From: a bacterium
GTDB lineage: Bacteria; Krumholzibacteriota; Krumholzibacteriia; LZORAL124-64-63
Length of the DNA: 6,870 bases
Reading direction: 5' to 3'
Assembly (NCBI GenBank): GCA_030635025.1
Contig: DAOVZQ010000138.1
Span: 1 to 6,870 of the forward strand
Shown: piece after piece, positions 4,838-6,870 of the stretch
Layout: each line of letters opens with the position of its first letter
Numbering within the stretch: position 1 is the first letter of the stretch
Made by a program: the position numbers and the translations under genes
The notes under the pieces: model-generated
The model's database searches: none
Seen by the model: the letters and a program-made list of their open reading frames with translations, nothing else
Told to the model about the DNA's origin: nothing

Positions 4838-6870
4838 CTACTCGGTCCACCGCGTCAGCCACCCCATGACCTCGTTGTGCCACTGGATGGAATTTCGGGG
4901 CTGCAATACCCAGTGATTTTCGTCCGGGTAGTAGAGCAGGCGTGCCGGCACGCCGAGACGACGCAAGGCCGTGAAGGTACTCAGGCCCTGGGTATCGACG
5001 ACCCGGTAGTCGAGGGCGCCGTGAACGACCAGCGTGGGCACGTGCCAGTTCTGCACGAAGTCGGCCGGGTTGTGCTTGCCGAAGCCGGAGTCCTTCTCCC
5101 AGGGACATCCACCGTGCTCCCACTCGGGGAACCACAGTTCCTCGGTGTTATAATAGGCCATCCGCTCGTCCAGGTTGCCGTCGTGGCAGACGAAGGCCTT
5201 GAACTTTTCGGCGAAGGGCTGGCCGTGCAGCCAGTTGATCATGTAGCCGCCGTAGCTGGCGCCGGCGGCCCCGACGCGGTCGCCGTCCATCCATTCGTAG
5301 CGCGCCAGGGTTGCGGCGAGGCCCTTCTCCAGGTCTTCCAGGGGACGGTCGCCCCAGTGTCCGCTTATGGCGTCGCAGAAATCCTGGCCGTAGCCGGTTG
5401 AGCCGTGGAAGTCGACGGCGACGGTCGCGAAGCCGGCGCCCACGTAGGCTTGGGGATTCCAGCGGTAGTGGAAGTCGTTGCCGAAGCTGCCCTGGGGACC
5501 GCCGTGCACCAGGAAGGTCAGCGGCCATGTCTGGCCGGCCGCGGCCTTTTCGGCGGTCCAGTCGTAGGGCTTGACCACGTAGGCGTAGACGGTTTCGCCG
5601 TTCCAGCCCTCGAACGTGAACTGTTCGGGTTCGCCCATCAGGCAGGCCGCCAGCTTTTCGTCGTTCAGTCGGGTGATGCGGCGTTCCTTGCTGCCGAAGG
5701 CGTAGATCTCGTTGGGGCTGCGCAGGTGGTTCTTGGTGTAGATGAGCGTTTTTCCGGCCAGGCCCAGCGACCCGTTGTTGCCGTCGCGCACCAGCATCTT
5801 CACCGCGCCGTTCTTGACCTCCATGCGGAAGATCGAGTTTTGGCCCAGGTAGTCGGCGTTCATATAGAGCACCTTGCCGTCCGCCGACCAGACCAGGCTG
5901 CGGGGGCTGAGGTCCAGCCCGTCATAGACCAGATCCAGGCTGCGTGAGTCGCCTTCGGGCCAACTGCGCAGGATGATCCGGAAGCGGTCGGCCTCGAAGC
6001 CCGCGCGAACCATGGCCATGTAGGCCAGGGTCGACCCGTCGGGGGAGAACAGCGGCGCGGTGTCCCAGGCCTCGTTGTCCTCGGTCAGGCAGCGGCGACG
6101 GCTGTTGCCCGTGGTATCGACCGCGTAGAGGTCGTAGTCCGTACTCCAGGCGGCTTCGCTGCCGTCCTTGATCTTGGCCGTAAAAACCAGCGTCTTGCCG
6201 TCGGCCGAGAACGCGTACTCTTCGCTGCCGCCCCAGGGGTGGGTCGGCGTGTCGGCGTCCAGGTTTGGCGTCAGGTCTACGGGGTCCGCATCAGGGTCCA
6301 GGGGCGACCAGGTGAAGATGTGACTGCGCTTGCCGTCTTCCCAGTGATCCCAATGACGGAACATGAGCTCGTCGTAGATCATGCCCGTGGTCGGATCGGC
6401 GGCCAGGACCTCGTCGTGGGCTACGGTTTCGGTGATGGTCATGTCGGGATAGACATCCAGCGTGAAGGCCAGCGACCGCAGCTGGGGCACGACCTCGAGG
6501 TTGCCCACGTCCAGGGGGAAGTCGGTGGTCTGGACGGCCTCGCCACCGCTCGGATCGATGTTCCAGACCTGGGACGACCCGCCGCGGGTCGAGAGGAAGT
6601 ACAGGGTGCCGTTCAGGCACCAGCGCGGGTTCCAGTCGCCTGCGGGGTCGGAGGTGAGACGACGCGCGTTCTCGCCGTCGATGTCCACCAGCCAGAGATC
6701 CGTACGGCCGCGATTGGCCTCGAGATCGGTGCTGCGCACCGTGAAGGCGATGGTCTTGCCGTCGGGCGAGACCTGGGGATCGCCTACGCGATCCATGGCC
6801 AGCATGTCGTGAACGGAGAAGGGATGGGGGTCGTCGGCCAGGGCGGGCAGGGCTACGACCAGGACGGCGA
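4838..6870 (-). CDS. Exported S9-family prolyl oligopeptidase-type serine peptidase (5' partial)
   Basis: Residues are numbered from the ATG at 6805. The C-terminal alpha/beta hydrolase domain (~400-655) has the oxyanion-side HGGP (434-437), nucleophile S517 in GASYGGYM, D599 in HGALDYRV and H631 in DENHW. That is a complete S9 catalytic triad of the acylaminoacyl-peptidase/dipeptidyl-peptidase 5 type. The N-terminal part is a beta-propeller with PD40/TolB-like blades at SPDGKTIAF (13-21), SADGKTLVF (200-208), SPDGSTLAY (254-262) and SADGKVLY (307-314). The propeller restricts access so that short peptides are the usual substrates. The frame stays open past 6805 to the window edge, adding 21 residues: a hydrophobic signal-peptide end (AVLVVALPALA) then DDPHPFSVHD. 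The real start is therefore outside the window and the enzyme is exported, probably to the periplasm, for peptide scavenging. The stop TAG at 4838-4840 is 28 nt from a strong terminator. Family assignment is secure; exact specificity is not. Confidence 0.93.
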   Translation of the reverse strand, partial: AVLVVALPALADDPHPFSVHDMLAMDRVGDPQVSPDGKTIAFTVRSTDLEANRGRTDLWLVDIDGENARRLTSDPAGDWNPRWCLNGTLYFLSTRGGSSQVWNIDPSGGEAVQTTDFPLDVGNLEVVPQLRSLAFTLDVYPDMTITETVAHDEVLAADPTTGMIYDELMFRHWDHWEDGKRSHIFTWSPLDPDADPVDLTPNLDADTPTHPWGGSEEYAFSADGKTLVFTAKIKDGSEAAWSTDYDLYAVDTTGNSRRRCLTEDNEAWDTAPLFSPDGSTLAYMAMVRAGFEADRFRIILRSWPEGDSRSLDLVYDGLDLSPRSLVWSADGKVLYMNADYLGQNSIFRMEVKNGAVKMLVRDGNNGSLGLAGKTLIYTKNHLRSPNEIYAFGSKERRITRLNDEKLAACLMGEPEQFTFEGWNGETVYAYVVKPYDWTAEKAAAGQTWPLTFLVHGGPQGSFGNDFHYRWNPQAYVGAGFATVAVDFHGSTGYGQDFCDAISGHWGDRPLEDLEKGLAATLARYEWMDGDRVGAAGASYGGYMINWLHGQPFAEKFKAFVCHDGNLDERMAYYNTEELWFPEWEHGGCPWEKDSGFGKHNPADFVQNWHVPTLVVHGALDYRVVDTQGLSTFTALRRLGVPARLLYYPDENHWVLQPRNSIQWHNEVMGWLTRWTE

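Noticed and set aside
4823..5947. Plus-strand open frames (192 and 180 codons) opposite the peptidase
   Set aside because: They mirror the peptidase codons, which carry a complete catalytic triad; their V/A/G-rich products are typical antisense shadows in GC-rich DNA.

Overview
The window is GC-rich, almost entirely coding bacterial DNA with no mobile element, RNA gene or CRISPR array that I can see. Three things suggest a member of the FCB superphylum or a neighbouring uncultivated lineage such as Krumholzibacteriota, Eisenbacteria or Latescibacterota: a FlgD-Ig-like C-terminal tail on the first protein, several exported proteins with signal peptides, and a GreA with a very long N-terminal extension. 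This placement is inference; no marker gene in the window settles it.

Layout: (1) positions 2-196 (+) are the last 64 codons of a large secreted or surface protein ending in a FlgD-Ig-like domain. (2) A 147-nt gap carries an alternating inverted-repeat cluster and a Shine-Dalgarno site. (3) 344-2557 (+) encodes a 737-residue GreA-type transcription elongation factor whose last ~150 residues are a recognisable GreA and whose first ~580 are a helical extension with an embedded small beta domain. (4) 2532-3290 (-) is a YdfG-type short-chain dehydrogenase; its 3' end overlaps the 3' end of greA by 26 bp in convergent orientation. (5) 3452-4072 (-) is a small exported or lipoprotein beta-sandwich protein with a probable terminator at 3396-3425. 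(6) 4282-4734 (+), divergent from it, is a small putative lipoprotein. (7) A strong bidirectional terminator lies at 4780-4810. (8) 4838-6870 (-) is an S9-family prolyl-oligopeptidase-type serine peptidase. Its 5' end lies beyond the right edge, because a signal-peptide tail is readable upstream of the first in-window ATG.

The genes do not form an obvious pathway. The arrangement is a mosaic of single-gene units in alternating orientation: housekeeping transcription (greA), general redox metabolism (SDR), and cell-envelope or secreted proteins (tail protein, two small exported proteins, exported peptidase). The most noteworthy item is the giant GreA, whose extension is far larger than the catalytic coiled-coil protein itself. 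I did not find convincing evidence of a wholly new multi-gene system.
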